A stretch of DNA of 64,000 nt from Nonomuraea sp. SBT364. GTDB lineage: Bacteria; Actinomycetota; Actinomycetes; Streptosporangiales; Streptosporangiaceae. Positions within the stretch are counted from its first letter, which is position 1, and the number at the start of each line of letters is the position of its first letter. The position numbers were made by a program, and so were the translations under genes. Location: NCBI RefSeq assembly GCF_001083785.1, contig NZ_LAVL01000016.1, positions 1 through 64,000 of the forward strand. The letters are read 5' to 3'. Below are positions 53,018 to 60,978 of this stretch, piece by piece. The notes beneath the pieces are model-generated. The model did no database searches and had not been told where the DNA came from. It worked only from the letters and a program-made list of their open reading frames with translations.

Positions 53018-54255
53018 AGTGCTGTGACCGAGGGGATCAGGCTGCGGGTTGGAGTGGTCGGCCGCCCCAGCGGATGCCTTTCTCACTGCGGATGCGGGCG
53101 CGTTCGCGGCGTTGGGCGGCCAGTACATCGGGATGGCGGGCATGAGCGTTGCGCCAGCGCAGGTAGGCGTGCAGCGCCCGGGTCTGGACGGTGTGGTTGG
53201 GGTGGTCGGAGCTGGCCAGGGTGAACTGGCGCAACGGTCCGAAGTGCGCCTCGATCGGATCGGCCCACGAGGCATAGGTCGGGGTGAACAGCAGCTCGAC
53301 CTTGTTCTTCTTGGCCCAGGCGCGGATACGCCGGTTCTTGTGCGCCGACAGATTGTCCAGGATCACGTAGATCGGGGCGCCGTCCGGGCGGGCGGCGCGG
53401 ATCGACTTCAGGGCGGCCCAGGTGTGGTCGATGCCCTTTCGCCGATGGTTGACACCCCACAGCAGGTCGTCGCCGACGGAGTAGCAGCCGTGGAAGTAGC
53501 GCACGCCGTGGGTGCGGTGGTAGGTGGCCGGCAGCCGGTCCGGCTCGCCCTGAGGAGCCCAGCCCGTCCCGGCGGTGGGGCGGATGCCGAGCGGGCCGAA
53601 CTCGTCGAAGGCGAAGGTGCGCTCGGGCCGCTGGGTCAGGGCGTACTCGATCTGGTCGAGCTTGGTGTCGAAGTCGGGGTCGGGTGAGTCTTTCCAGGTC
53701 TTGGTGCGCTGGAAGGTGATGCCGTGGCGGGCCAGCAGGGTGCGTAACGCTTCCCGGCCCAGGGTGAAGCTGCGACCGGGCATGCGGCGCAGGTAGTCGA
53801 GGAGCTTGCGGATGGACCAGCGGGTGAACGGCTGGCCGAGCTTGCTCGGGCGGGTGGCGGCCGTCTGCGCGATGAACTCTTCGTCGTCAGGACTCAGCAG
53901 GCGGGGACGGCCTCCCGCCCACCGAGGGTCCAGGCAGGCCGGCCCGATCTCGTTGAAGCGATGGATCACATCGCGCACCGTGTCCTCATCGGCCTGCACC
54001 AGCCGGGCGATGACCGGCACGGTGTTGCCGCCGGCCGAGGCCAGCAGGATCATCGCCCGCCGATAGCGGACCGTGCTGGTCGTACCGCGCCGCACGATCC
54101 GCTGCAGCTTCTGGCCTTCCTGGTCCGTGAGCCTGCGGACCTTGACCGGTTGCGTCATCTGGCCTCCCGCGTGCCGATCGAACATGATCAGCACCATCCA
54201 ACCGGCAGGAACGCCCTACGCGCCAACCCGGTGATCATTTCCGGTCAAAGCACTA
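53018..54255 (-). mobile_element. IS630-family insertion sequence
   Basis: About 1.24 kb holding one transposase gene. The right end, GTGCTTTGACCGGAAATG... (reverse strand 54253-54228), borders a TA. The left end, starting GTGCTGTGACCG at 53019, matches it only partly and is not bordered by TA. The left end is therefore either diverged or damaged, and the right-hand TA is part of the stop codon of the PEP-utilizing gene. Confidence 0.78.
53037..54158 (-). CDS. IS630-family DDE transposase
   Basis: A 373-residue transposase. The N-terminal helix-turn-helix pair (VPVIARLVQADEDTVRDVIHRFNE, then GGRPRLLSPDDEEFI) binds the ends. The catalytic triad is in FAFDEFGPLG, VILDNLSAHKN and DPIEAHFGPL, matching the D-D-E spacing of the family. 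SWADPIEAHF and RAWAKKNKVELLFTPTYA are usual IS630 blocks. ATG 54158 has GGGAGG at 5 nt. The gene looks intact, so it could move itself and perhaps the related relic end. Confidence 0.93.
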   Translation of the reverse strand: MTQPVKVRRLTDQEGQKLQRIVRRGTTSTVRYRRAMILLASAGGNTVPVIARLVQADEDTVRDVIHRFNEIGPACLDPRWAGGRPRLLSPDDEEFIAQTAATRPSKLGQPFTRWSIRKLLDYLRRMPGRSFTLGREALRTLLARHGITFQRTKTWKDSPDPDFDTKLDQIEYALTQRPERTFAFDEFGPLGIRPTAGTGWAPQGEPDRLPATYHRTHGVRYFHGCYSVGDDLLWGVNHRRKGIDHTWAALKSIRAARPDGAPIYVILDNLSAHKNRRIRAWAKKNKVELLFTPTYASWADPIEAHFGPLRQFTLASSDHPNHTVQTRALHAYLRWRNAHARHPDVLAAQRRERARIRSEKGIRWGGRPLQPAA

Positions 54256-55866
54256 GCGGTGGCGGCCGGGGGGCTCGTCGTGGCGGAGCGCGGCGCGGGC
54301 CGCCGTCAGGCGCTGGGTCTCGTCGCGTTCGGAGTGGTCGCCCGACACGTCGTCCGCCCAGGCGAGCAGCCGGCGCAGGTGGGCGCCGGCGCCGTCCGTG
54401 GTGATGCGAGGGCTGCCGAGGGCGACCTCGCCGCCGGTCCCGTCGATGGTGACCAAGGTGCCTTCGCCGAGGGCGCGCCCACCGGCGCTCACTGAGGCGG
54501 CGCCGACGACGAGGCCGGTGACGCCGACGACGGCGGGCTTCCCCATCGCCCGCGCGACGACCGCGGCATGACTGGCCGGTCCGCCACGCGCGGTGACGAT
54601 CCCCGAGGCGGCGGCCAGGCCGCGCATGTCATGCGGGGACGTCTCCGGGCGGACGAGGATGACCGGGCCGTCCGCGGACATGCGCACCGCCGCGTCGGTC
54701 GTGGTCGCGATCCTGCCGGAGGCGACACCCGGGCACGCGCCCACGCCCCGGGCCACGATGTCGTCCCGCGCGGAGAGCGCCATGCGGGGTGTGCGGACGT
54801 GCCGGAGATGCTCCGGCGAGACCCTGAGCAGCGCTTCGCGCCGGCTGATCAGGCGCTCGTCGGCCAGCTCGGTCGCGACGCGGACGGCGGCGCCGCCCAC
54901 GACCGCGCCGGGCCGGACCTGCAGGATCCACAGCTTCCCCGCCTCGAAGGTGAACTCCACGTAGCACGCGTCGCGGTAGTGCTCCTCGACCCGGTCCAGG
55001 GCGTCGCTCAGCGCGGCCCACACAGCCGGTTCGCGACCGGCGAGCTCGCGCAGGGGCCGGGTCGGCGATCGGCCCGAGACGACGTCCTCGCCCTGACGCC
55101 CGAACAGCACGTCGCCGTACGGGATGTTCTCCCCGGTGTTGGGGTCGCGGCTGAAGGCGACCCCGGTGCCGCTGTGCTCGTCGCGGTTCCCGTACACCAT
55201 CGTCTGCACGATCGCGGCGGTGCCCAGATCGTGCGGGATGTCGTGCAGTTCGCGGTAGGTCCGCGCGCGCGGGGTGTCCCACGAGGAGAAGACGGTCCCG
55301 ACCGCGAGCACCAGTTGCCGGCCGGCGTCGTCGGGGATGGGCCGGCCGCGCAGCCGGGCGAGCTCCTGGACCGCCTCGATCGCGTCGGCGAGCCGCGCCT
55401 CACCGTCCTGGGCGGCCAGGCCCGCGACGTCCGTGCCGGTGATCGCGGAGGCGAAGGTCGACAGGAACCGCAGCCGCGAGTCCAGGGCGAAGCCGGCGTC
55501 GCCGGTCTCGGCCGCCAGCCCGGCCGTCGCGCCGGTCGTCAGGCCGAGGTTGAGGACGGTGTTCAGCATGCCGGGCATCGACACGCTCGCCCCGGAGCGG
55601 ACCGACACGGCCAGCGGCGTCCCCGCTCCGCCGAACCGGCGGCCGGTCGCGGCCTCCAGGCCGGCCAGGGCGGTCGCGAGCTCCTCGTCGAGCCCGCCGG
55701 GAAGCCGCCCCTCCCGCAGGAACGCCCGGCACGCCTCGGTGGTGACGACGAACCCGGCGGGCACCGGCAGGCCCAGACGGTGCAGCGCCACGAGGCCGTG
55801 CGCCTTGGCGCCGAGGAGCTCCGCGCCCTCCTCGACCTGCGCCGACAGCGGGCGGATCCACCTCAT
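54253..55866 (-). CDS. PEP/pyruvate-binding, pyruvate-phosphate-dikinase-like protein lacking the PEP barrel
   Basis: A 537-residue protein. It has the N-terminal ATP-grasp domain of pyruvate phosphate dikinase (GAKAHGLVALHRLGLPVPAGFVVTTEACRAF, VSVRSGASVSMPGMLNTVLNLGL, MVYGNRDEHSGTGVAFSRDPNTGE) and the phosphohistidine domain with GIVTARGGPASHAAVVARAMGKPAVVG. The C-terminal PEP/pyruvate barrel of the ~870-residue enzyme is absent. It is thus a phosphotransfer module that needs a partner or has another acceptor. ATG 55866 overlaps the upstream stop. Its TAG stop contains the TA at which the IS630-bounded segment sits. Confidence 0.87.
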   Translation of the reverse strand: MRWIRPLSAQVEEGAELLGAKAHGLVALHRLGLPVPAGFVVTTEACRAFLREGRLPGGLDEELATALAGLEAATGRRFGGAGTPLAVSVRSGASVSMPGMLNTVLNLGLTTGATAGLAAETGDAGFALDSRLRFLSTFASAITGTDVAGLAAQDGEARLADAIEAVQELARLRGRPIPDDAGRQLVLAVGTVFSSWDTPRARTYRELHDIPHDLGTAAIVQTMVYGNRDEHSGTGVAFSRDPNTGENIPYGDVLFGRQGEDVVSGRSPTRPLRELAGREPAVWAALSDALDRVEEHYRDACYVEFTFEAGKLWILQVRPGAVVGGAAVRVATELADERLISRREALLRVSPEHLRHVRTPRMALSARDDIVARGVGACPGVASGRIATTTDAAVRMSADGPVILVRPETSPHDMRGLAAASGIVTARGGPASHAAVVARAMGKPAVVGVTGLVVGAASVSAGGRALGEGTLVTIDGTGGEVALGSPRITTDGAGAHLRRLLAWADDVSGDHSERDETQRLTAARAALRHDEPPGRHR

Positions 55867-56483
55867 CGGGGGATCCCGAGCGTCGCGAGCAGGTCTTCGT
55901 GCAGCTCGGCCCACACGGCGTGGTAGGAGGCGGTGCCGTCGGTCAGGTACTCCAGCTCGCCCGATCCGGCCCGGTCGAGGGCTTCGCTCAGGCGGACCCG
56001 GTAGCGGCCGAAACGCGGCAACGCGGCGGACAGCTCGGCGCAGACGACCGTGGCGCGCCGGTCCAGGTCGGCGAACCGGCCGAGGACGCGGGCGTCGTAG
56101 GACGGGTCGGCGTGGTCGTTGGCGGTCATGACGCCGTCGACGGGCCTCAGCTGCCAGGCGGCGCAGAGGTCGAGGAGTTCGGGGTTGAGCACGAGGAAGC
56201 GCTCGAACGCGGCCGACACCGCGGGGCGGGCGCCGGTCGATTCCAGCTCGGCGGTGATGCGCTCGGCGTTCGCGGCGCGGCCGGCGTCGGTCAGCCCCCA
56301 CACGTTGAAGCCGTCAGACATGTACGTGACGAGACCGGCGACCGCGAGATCGATCAGCTCGGACTCGACCGTGGACTCGTCCAGGCCGCCGGCCACGGCC
56401 AGCCGGGCGACGCCGGCCCAGCCGCCACAGCGCAGGGCATGGAGCAGCAGCGGGCCGACCCCGGTCCCGGGAAGCCCGGTCAC
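55863..56483 (-). CDS. Uncharacterised protein with winged-helix-like start
   Basis: A 206-residue protein. The first ~75 residues look like a winged helix (GGWAGVARLAVAGGLDESTVESELIDLAVAGLVTYMSDGFNVWGLTDAG); the rest is mostly helical (FERFLVLNPELLDLCAAWQLRP) without a family I can name. It is linked by 4-nt overlaps to a TetR gene before it and a PPDK-like gene after it, so it is part of a three-gene unit. It may be a regulator or a partner of the PPDK-like protein. Confidence 0.7.
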   Translation of the reverse strand: MTGLPGTGVGPLLLHALRCGGWAGVARLAVAGGLDESTVESELIDLAVAGLVTYMSDGFNVWGLTDAGRAANAERITAELESTGARPAVSAAFERFLVLNPELLDLCAAWQLRPVDGVMTANDHADPSYDARVLGRFADLDRRATVVCAELSAALPRFGRYRVRLSEALDRAGSGELEYLTDGTASYHAVWAELHEDLLATLGIPR

Positions 56484-57580
56484 GCCCCTGCCTCCCGCGT
56501 CCGCGAACGGTCCGCGGCCCCGGCCGTGGCGGCCGCGTAGGCGGCGCCCCGCCCGCGGCTCCTGGCGATGATCACACCGTCCCGGACGCGCACGGCGGCC
56601 TCCGTCTCGTCGTCGCCGGTGAGCCCCATGGCCGCCGCCGCCGGAGCCCCGTCGACGACCAGCCGGACGCGCTGCCAGGTCCCGGGCGGGAACACGCCTC
56701 GCAGGCACCTGGTGAGGTCGCTGACCCGGAGCCGCACGAGGCTGCCGGTCTCGGCGGGGTCGCCGGTGACGACGACCACCGTGACCAGGTCGCCCGGACG
56801 GGCGGAGCGGACGGCCTCCTCGGCGGCGGACAGCCGCCGCGCGCCCAGCGCCACGACCAGGCCGTCGGCGCCGAGGTCGACCGGGCGTCCGGTGATCTGA
56901 TCGCGCGATCCCGTGGGCGGGGCCCAGCGCTCCTGACACCGCTCGGCGGGCGCGACGTAGGGCAGGTACGGCGGAGCCCAGGTGTCGGCGAGGTCGAGCC
57001 CGGCCAGATACTGGCAGGCGCGGGTCCGGTCGAAGGGGTCGCCGAAGCCCGGGGCCAGTTCGGCCAGCAGGCCCGAACCGTTCAGCAGGGTCAGTACCAG
57101 CTCGGCCAGGCGCACGCGGCGCGGCGCGGCGTCGTCCGGCTCGCACGACTCCAGCGCGAGGCCGAGCAGCAACGCCTCCAGCCGGGCGAGCTGCGCCAGC
57201 ACCACGCGTCCCTGCTCGTCATCGACGACGCCCACCAGGGAGCGCAGCCGCAGGCGGCCGCCCGCGGCGGGATCGTCGATCAGGGGCAGCCGCTCCAGCC
57301 ACGCCCGGGCGAACGCGCCCAGGGCGTCGGCCGGTGACGCCGGTGGCTGGGCCGGGGCGACCGGGTCCGCGCTCTCGACCGTGTCGACGAGCACCGCCAG
57401 ATACAGCGCACGCTTGCTCGGGAAGTTCGAGTAGACGGCGCCCCGGGTCAGCTCCGCCCGCTCGGCGATCCGGTCGACCTTGGCCGGGGCGTAGCCGTGC
57501 TCGACGAACTCCTCCCTCGCCGCCGCCAGCACCGATGCGCGGGTGCGTGCCTGCTGCTGGACGCGTGTCAGCCGGGCCAT
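56480..57580 (-). CDS. TetR regulator with an extra C-terminal domain
   Basis: A 366-residue protein, far longer than the ~200 of ordinary TetR. Residues 1-60 are the helix-turn-helix (SVLAAAREEFVEHGYAPAKVDRIAERAELTRGAVYSNFPSK), residues to ~200 the ligand domain, and the last ~150 an added alpha/beta domain (GRPVDLGADGLVVALGARRL, VVVVTGDPAETGSLVRLRV, DGVIIARSRGRGAAYAA). ATG 57580 has GGAG at 6 nt; GTG 57586 is possible. It heads the unit with the winged-helix protein and the PPDK-like protein. Confidence 0.85.
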   Translation of the reverse strand: MARLTRVQQQARTRASVLAAAREEFVEHGYAPAKVDRIAERAELTRGAVYSNFPSKRALYLAVLVDTVESADPVAPAQPPASPADALGAFARAWLERLPLIDDPAAGGRLRLRSLVGVVDDEQGRVVLAQLARLEALLLGLALESCEPDDAAPRRVRLAELVLTLLNGSGLLAELAPGFGDPFDRTRACQYLAGLDLADTWAPPYLPYVAPAERCQERWAPPTGSRDQITGRPVDLGADGLVVALGARRLSAAEEAVRSARPGDLVTVVVVTGDPAETGSLVRLRVSDLTRCLRGVFPPGTWQRVRLVVDGAPAAAAMGLTGDDETEAAVRVRDGVIIARSRGRGAAYAAATAGAADRSRTREAGA

Positions 57581-57724
57581 CGCCACTCCTCTCCTCTACG
57601 ACCCGACCAGGATACTCACATAATCCAGATGCTGTTGTCATTTGATCGAGCCCACGGGGAACCGCTCGAACGTCGGCGCGCCCGGCGCGGGAGGCGGGGT
57701 GGTCGAGGCCGGCCGGACCCAGTT

Positions 57725-58951
57725 TCAGTTCGGAGCGGAACGCTCCGCGGCTCGGGGCCCGGCGATCAGCGGTTCGGCGAGCACGGTGAGCAGGGCGGCC
57801 GCCGCGGCGATGCCACCGGCGAGCGCGGTGGCCCGCACACCGGCCGACGGCAGCACGACCCCGCCCAGATACGACCCGGCCGCGATCCCGACGTTGAAGG
57901 CGGCGGACTGTCCGGCCGAGGCGAGGTCGCTGCTCCCCGGCGCCACTTCCAGAACCCTGTTGGACAGCGCGGGCGTCAGCGCGCCCATGGCGAACCCGGA
58001 CAGCGCCAGCAGCGCCACGACGGCCGCCGCCGTCCCGGCGAAGACGTACATGCCGAACATCGAGACCGCCAGTAACGCGATGGGGACCCCGAGGGCCAGC
58101 CGCTGGTGACGATCGGAGGCGATTCCCCCCGCGGCGATGCCGGCGAAGTCCGCCACCCCCCGTGCCAGCAGCACCACGCTGATCGCCGCGGCCGGGATGC
58201 CGGTGACGTCCGTAAGGAAGACGGCCGTGTAGGTGAAGGCGCTGAAGAGCCCGGTCACCGCCAGCGCGGTGGCGACCAGCACGATCAGGTAGCGGCGGAC
58301 GTCCGGGCTGCTGCCGGTCGCGGCGTGCCCCTGGCCGGGCGCCACGCCCGGCATCAGCGTGACGACCGCCGCGCACGCCAGGAGCGCCAGGATCGCCAGC
58401 GCGACGAAGGCCGTACGCCATCCCGCCTGCTGGCCGAGCCAGGTGCCCGCGGGAACGCCGGCCATCGGGGCGAGCGCGGCGCCGCCGAAGACCACGGACG
58501 TGACCCTGCCGCGTACGTGGACGGGGAACATGCCGGCGGCGGCCGGGGCCACGACCGCCCAGAAGAGCGCCTGGGTGACCGCGATGACGATGCGCGACCA
58601 CAGCAGGACCTGGAAGTCGCCGGCCGCGGCGCACACCAGCGTGGCGACCGTCAGCACCGCCAGGAGCGCCGCCATCAGGGGGCGGCGGGGGATCCGCTGC
58701 GTGATGTAGGCGAGCGGCATCGAGATCACCGCGACGGTGACGGCGTAGGAGGTGAGGAGCAGCCCGGCCGTCGTCGCCGACACGTGCAGGTCGGCCGAGA
58801 TCAGGGGGAGGATGCCGATCGGCAGCGTCTCCATGGCGACGTAACAGAACGCCGCCGTGGACAGTGAGACGAGGGCGCCGAGGGCGCGGGGCGGCGCGTC
58901 GGTGATCCGCCCGCGGGGGGCGGGCGCGGCGTTGTGATCCACGCCGGCCAC
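57725..58951 (-). CDS. MFS exporter (DHA1, AraJ/sugar-efflux-like)
   Basis: A 408-residue, 12-helix transporter. FCYVAMETLPIGILPLISADLHVS is helix 1 of the DHA1 arabinose-efflux group, LLTSYAVTVAVISMPLAYITQRIPRRPLM holds motif A, and GAALAPMAGVPAGTWLGQ motif C. It likely exports small metabolites, drugs or sugars. GTG 58951 has no clear ribosome site; GTG 58942 is an alternative. No regulator is adjacent in the same orientation. Confidence 0.88.
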   Translation of the reverse strand: MAGVDHNAAPAPRGRITDAPPRALGALVSLSTAAFCYVAMETLPIGILPLISADLHVSATTAGLLLTSYAVTVAVISMPLAYITQRIPRRPLMAALLAVLTVATLVCAAAGDFQVLLWSRIVIAVTQALFWAVVAPAAAGMFPVHVRGRVTSVVFGGAALAPMAGVPAGTWLGQQAGWRTAFVALAILALLACAAVVTLMPGVAPGQGHAATGSSPDVRRYLIVLVATALAVTGLFSAFTYTAVFLTDVTGIPAAAISVVLLARGVADFAGIAAGGIASDRHQRLALGVPIALLAVSMFGMYVFAGTAAAVVALLALSGFAMGALTPALSNRVLEVAPGSSDLASAGQSAAFNVGIAAGSYLGGVVLPSAGVRATALAGGIAAAAALLTVLAEPLIAGPRAAERSAPN

Positions 58952-58999
58952 TATGCCGGGGGATGCGGGCGCGCCGACAGCTGTTTACGTCACGTTCGT

Positions 59000-59031
59000 C
59001 ACCCTTCGGGTGGGCGCCTGCCGAAGGGGTG
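59000..59031 (-). terminator. Hairpin after the response-regulator gene
   Basis: CACCCTTCGG (59000-59009) and CCGAAGGGGTG (59021-59031) pair with a single bulge, about 30 bp beyond the response-regulator stop on the minus strand. Confidence 0.6.
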
Positions 59032-59062
59032 CTGACATGTCAGATGCCTCATGCCGGGGACG

Positions 59063-59713
59063 TCAGTCGAGGACCCTGGCGTGCAGGGCGCGCAGCACCG
59101 CGTTGGTGCGGTCCCGGGCCCCGAGCTTGAGCAGCACGGTCGAGACGTGGTTCTTGACGGTGCCCTCGGCCAGGAACAGCGCCCGCGCGATCTCGCGGTT
59201 GCTGTAGCCCTCCGCGACGAGCCGGAGCACCTCCAGCTCGCGCTCGGTGAGCTGCTGGACGGCGGGCAGGTCGGCCTCGTCCGGCGGCTGACGGCGGCGC
59301 ACCGCGCGCAGCAGCCGGTCGGTGATCGACGGCGAGATCAGCGTCCCCCCGTCGGCCAGGACGCGGATGGCCCGGGTCAGCCGCTCCAGCGTCACGTCCT
59401 TCAGCAGGTAGCCGCCCGCGCCCGCCCGCATCGCGTCCAGCACGAGGGTGTCGTTGTCGAACGTGGTCAGCACGAGCACCGGCGGCACCTCGCCCGTCCA
59501 CTCGCGCAGCGCGTCGAGCGTCCAGAGGCCGTCGTGGCGCGGCATGCGCAGGTCGAGCAGGACGACGTCGGGGGAGTGCTCCTCGATCGCCGCCAGCGCC
59601 GACATGCCGTCGTCGGCCTCCCCGGCGACCTCGATGTCCTCGGTCAGGTCGAGAAGGCTGCGGATGCCCTGCCGCACCAGGGTCTGGTCGTCGACCACGA
59701 TCACGCGGATCAT
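59063..59713 (-). CDS. NarL-type response regulator
   Basis: A 216-residue regulator. The receiver has VIVVDDQTLVRQGI, the phosphorylation aspartate in DVVLLDLRMPRHDG, and LVLTTFDND and GYLLKD for the switch residues. The C-terminal LuxR domain is LTERELEVLRLVAEGYSNREIARALFLAEGTVKNHVSTVLLKLGARDRT. It overlaps the kinase gene (ATGA) and is its cognate partner. GTGCCGA repeats upstream of the divergent ABC exporter are likely binding sites. Confidence 0.93.
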   Translation of the reverse strand: MIRVIVVDDQTLVRQGIRSLLDLTEDIEVAGEADDGMSALAAIEEHSPDVVLLDLRMPRHDGLWTLDALREWTGEVPPVLVLTTFDNDTLVLDAMRAGAGGYLLKDVTLERLTRAIRVLADGGTLISPSITDRLLRAVRRRQPPDEADLPAVQQLTERELEVLRLVAEGYSNREIARALFLAEGTVKNHVSTVLLKLGARDRTNAVLRALHARVLD

Positions 59714-60867
59714 CGCGCCGGCACCGTGGCGGGCAGCGTGGCGGGTAGCGTGGCCGGCACTGTCGCCGGCAGCGTGGCCGTCACGCGGAATCCGTCGCTG
59801 CCGTCGAGCCGCACGTCGCCGCCGATGGCGTCGATGCGCTCGCGGAGGCCGTGCAGGCCGTTGCCGAGCCGGAGCCGGGGGCTGCCGCGCCCGTCGTCGA
59901 CCGAGGTGAGCCTGACGACCTGGTCCGGCGTGCTCTCGATCCGGATGCGCAGGGAGGTCGCGCCCGCGTGCCGGACGGTGTTGGTGATGATCTCCTGGAC
60001 GACGCGGACGAGCGTCAGGGTCACCTCCTCGGAAGGGCGTACGGCGTCGTCGATCCACATGCCGATGTCGAGGCCGGGGATGTCGCGGACCACGGCGGCG
60101 AGGGATTCGCGCAGGTCGGGAGCGTCGGCGCGGAGCTGCCCCACGGTCGCGCGCACGTCGCGCAGCAGATTGCGCGCCACCCGGTCGGCGCGCTCGACGT
60201 GCCTGCGCGCGGCGGGGCCGTCGTGGTGGCGGGCGACCTCCAGCTCCAGGGTGAGCGCCGTGAGCTGGTGCCCCATGAGGTCGTGCAGCTCGCGGGCGAT
60301 GCGCAGGCGTTCGTGGGCCCGGGCGGTGTCGGCCAGGATGACGCTCGCCGCGCGCAGTTCCAGATGCGCCTCCGCCAGTTCGCGGCGCATCCGCTGTTCG
60401 CGGATGATCGACAGCGAGCTGAGCAGCCCCGCCGTCTGGATCAGCAGGTACAGCAGCGTGTGCAGGGCGGTGCCCGAATGCGGGACGCCGCCGAGCGTCG
60501 CGGCCGCGGCGATGACGACGCAGTTCAGCGCGATCACCACCGGGCCCGCCCACCGCGGCGCGACGTAGGCGCCCATGGACGCGGTGAAGACCAGCAGGAT
60601 CGGCAGCCATCCGGCGTCGGGCGCGGTCAGCAGGGTCAGCCAGCCCAGCACCACCGATGCGCCGTAGCAGGCCCAGGCTGTCCTGGGCCGGTGATCCTCC
60701 CAGACGGCGGCGGCGAACAGGGTGGCCAGCAGCGCCACGAACAGCGCCCCCCACACCGGCTGGGGCACGCGCGTCCCGCCCCAGCCGAGCAGCGTCGGCG
60801 TTCCCACCGCGATACACACCAGAAGTACTGCCAGGCCCGCCCACGTGTCCGGCTCGATTCGCCGCAT
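59710..60867 (-). CDS. Sensor histidine kinase, HisKA_3 (NarX/DesK type)
   Basis: A 385-residue kinase. Four to five N-terminal membrane helices without a large outer domain make it an intramembrane-sensing type. The phosphoacceptor is in RIARELHDLMGHQLTALTLELE, followed by a NarX-like ATPase domain (VVQEIITNTVRHAGATSL, LGNGLHGLRERIDAIGG). The C-terminus ends in five ATxP repeats from a 12-bp DNA repeat. Together with the regulator and the divergent ABC-2 exporter it forms a familiar envelope-stress or drug-efflux module. Confidence 0.92.
   Translation of the reverse strand: MRRIEPDTWAGLAVLLVCIAVGTPTLLGWGGTRVPQPVWGALFVALLATLFAAAVWEDHRPRTAWACYGASVVLGWLTLLTAPDAGWLPILLVFTASMGAYVAPRWAGPVVIALNCVVIAAAATLGGVPHSGTALHTLLYLLIQTAGLLSSLSIIREQRMRRELAEAHLELRAASVILADTARAHERLRIARELHDLMGHQLTALTLELEVARHHDGPAARRHVERADRVARNLLRDVRATVGQLRADAPDLRESLAAVVRDIPGLDIGMWIDDAVRPSEEVTLTLVRVVQEIITNTVRHAGATSLRIRIESTPDQVVRLTSVDDGRGSPRLRLGNGLHGLRERIDAIGGDVRLDGSDGFRVTATLPATVPATLPATLPATVPAR
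59720..59779. repeat. Five 12-bp tandem repeats at the kinase 3' end
   Basis: Units of GGCAGCGTGGCG type at 59720, 59732, 59744, 59756 and 59768 encode the ATLP/ATVP tail of the histidine kinase. The tail lies beyond the ATPase domain and could vary in copy number. Confidence 0.9.
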
Positions 60868-60870
60868 ACC

Positions 60871-60884
60871 GCCACTGTAGTGGC
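60871..60884. promoter_or_regulatory. Inverted repeat before the kinase start
   Basis: GCCACT-GT-AGTGGC is a perfect 6-bp-arm inverted repeat 4 bp before the kinase start codon; it may be an operator or affect translation. Confidence 0.35.
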
Positions 60885-60902
60885 CTTTCCCGTCGCGCCG
60901 GG

Positions 60903-60941
60903 GTGCCGAAAGTCATGGGTGCCGAAGCTGACCATCGGCAC
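60903..60941. promoter_or_regulatory. Three GTGCCGA sites, probable response-regulator operator
   Basis: GTGCCGA occurs at 60903-60909 and again 16 bp later at 60919-60925, and its inverse TCGGCAC at 60935-60941, the last two forming an inverted repeat with a 9-nt spacer. They lie between the divergent kinase and ABC exporter genes, where a NarL-type regulator would bind. Confidence 0.65.
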
Positions 60942-60978
60942 AGGCGCCGGCCGCCCGCGCCTTCCTAGGGTCGGCGGC

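Noticed and set aside
59032-59043. CTGACATGTCAG palindrome as an operator
   Set aside because: It is short, directly abuts the terminator hairpin behind the response-regulator gene, and lies downstream of, not ahead of, the nearest start in its orientation except for an unlinked MFS gene.
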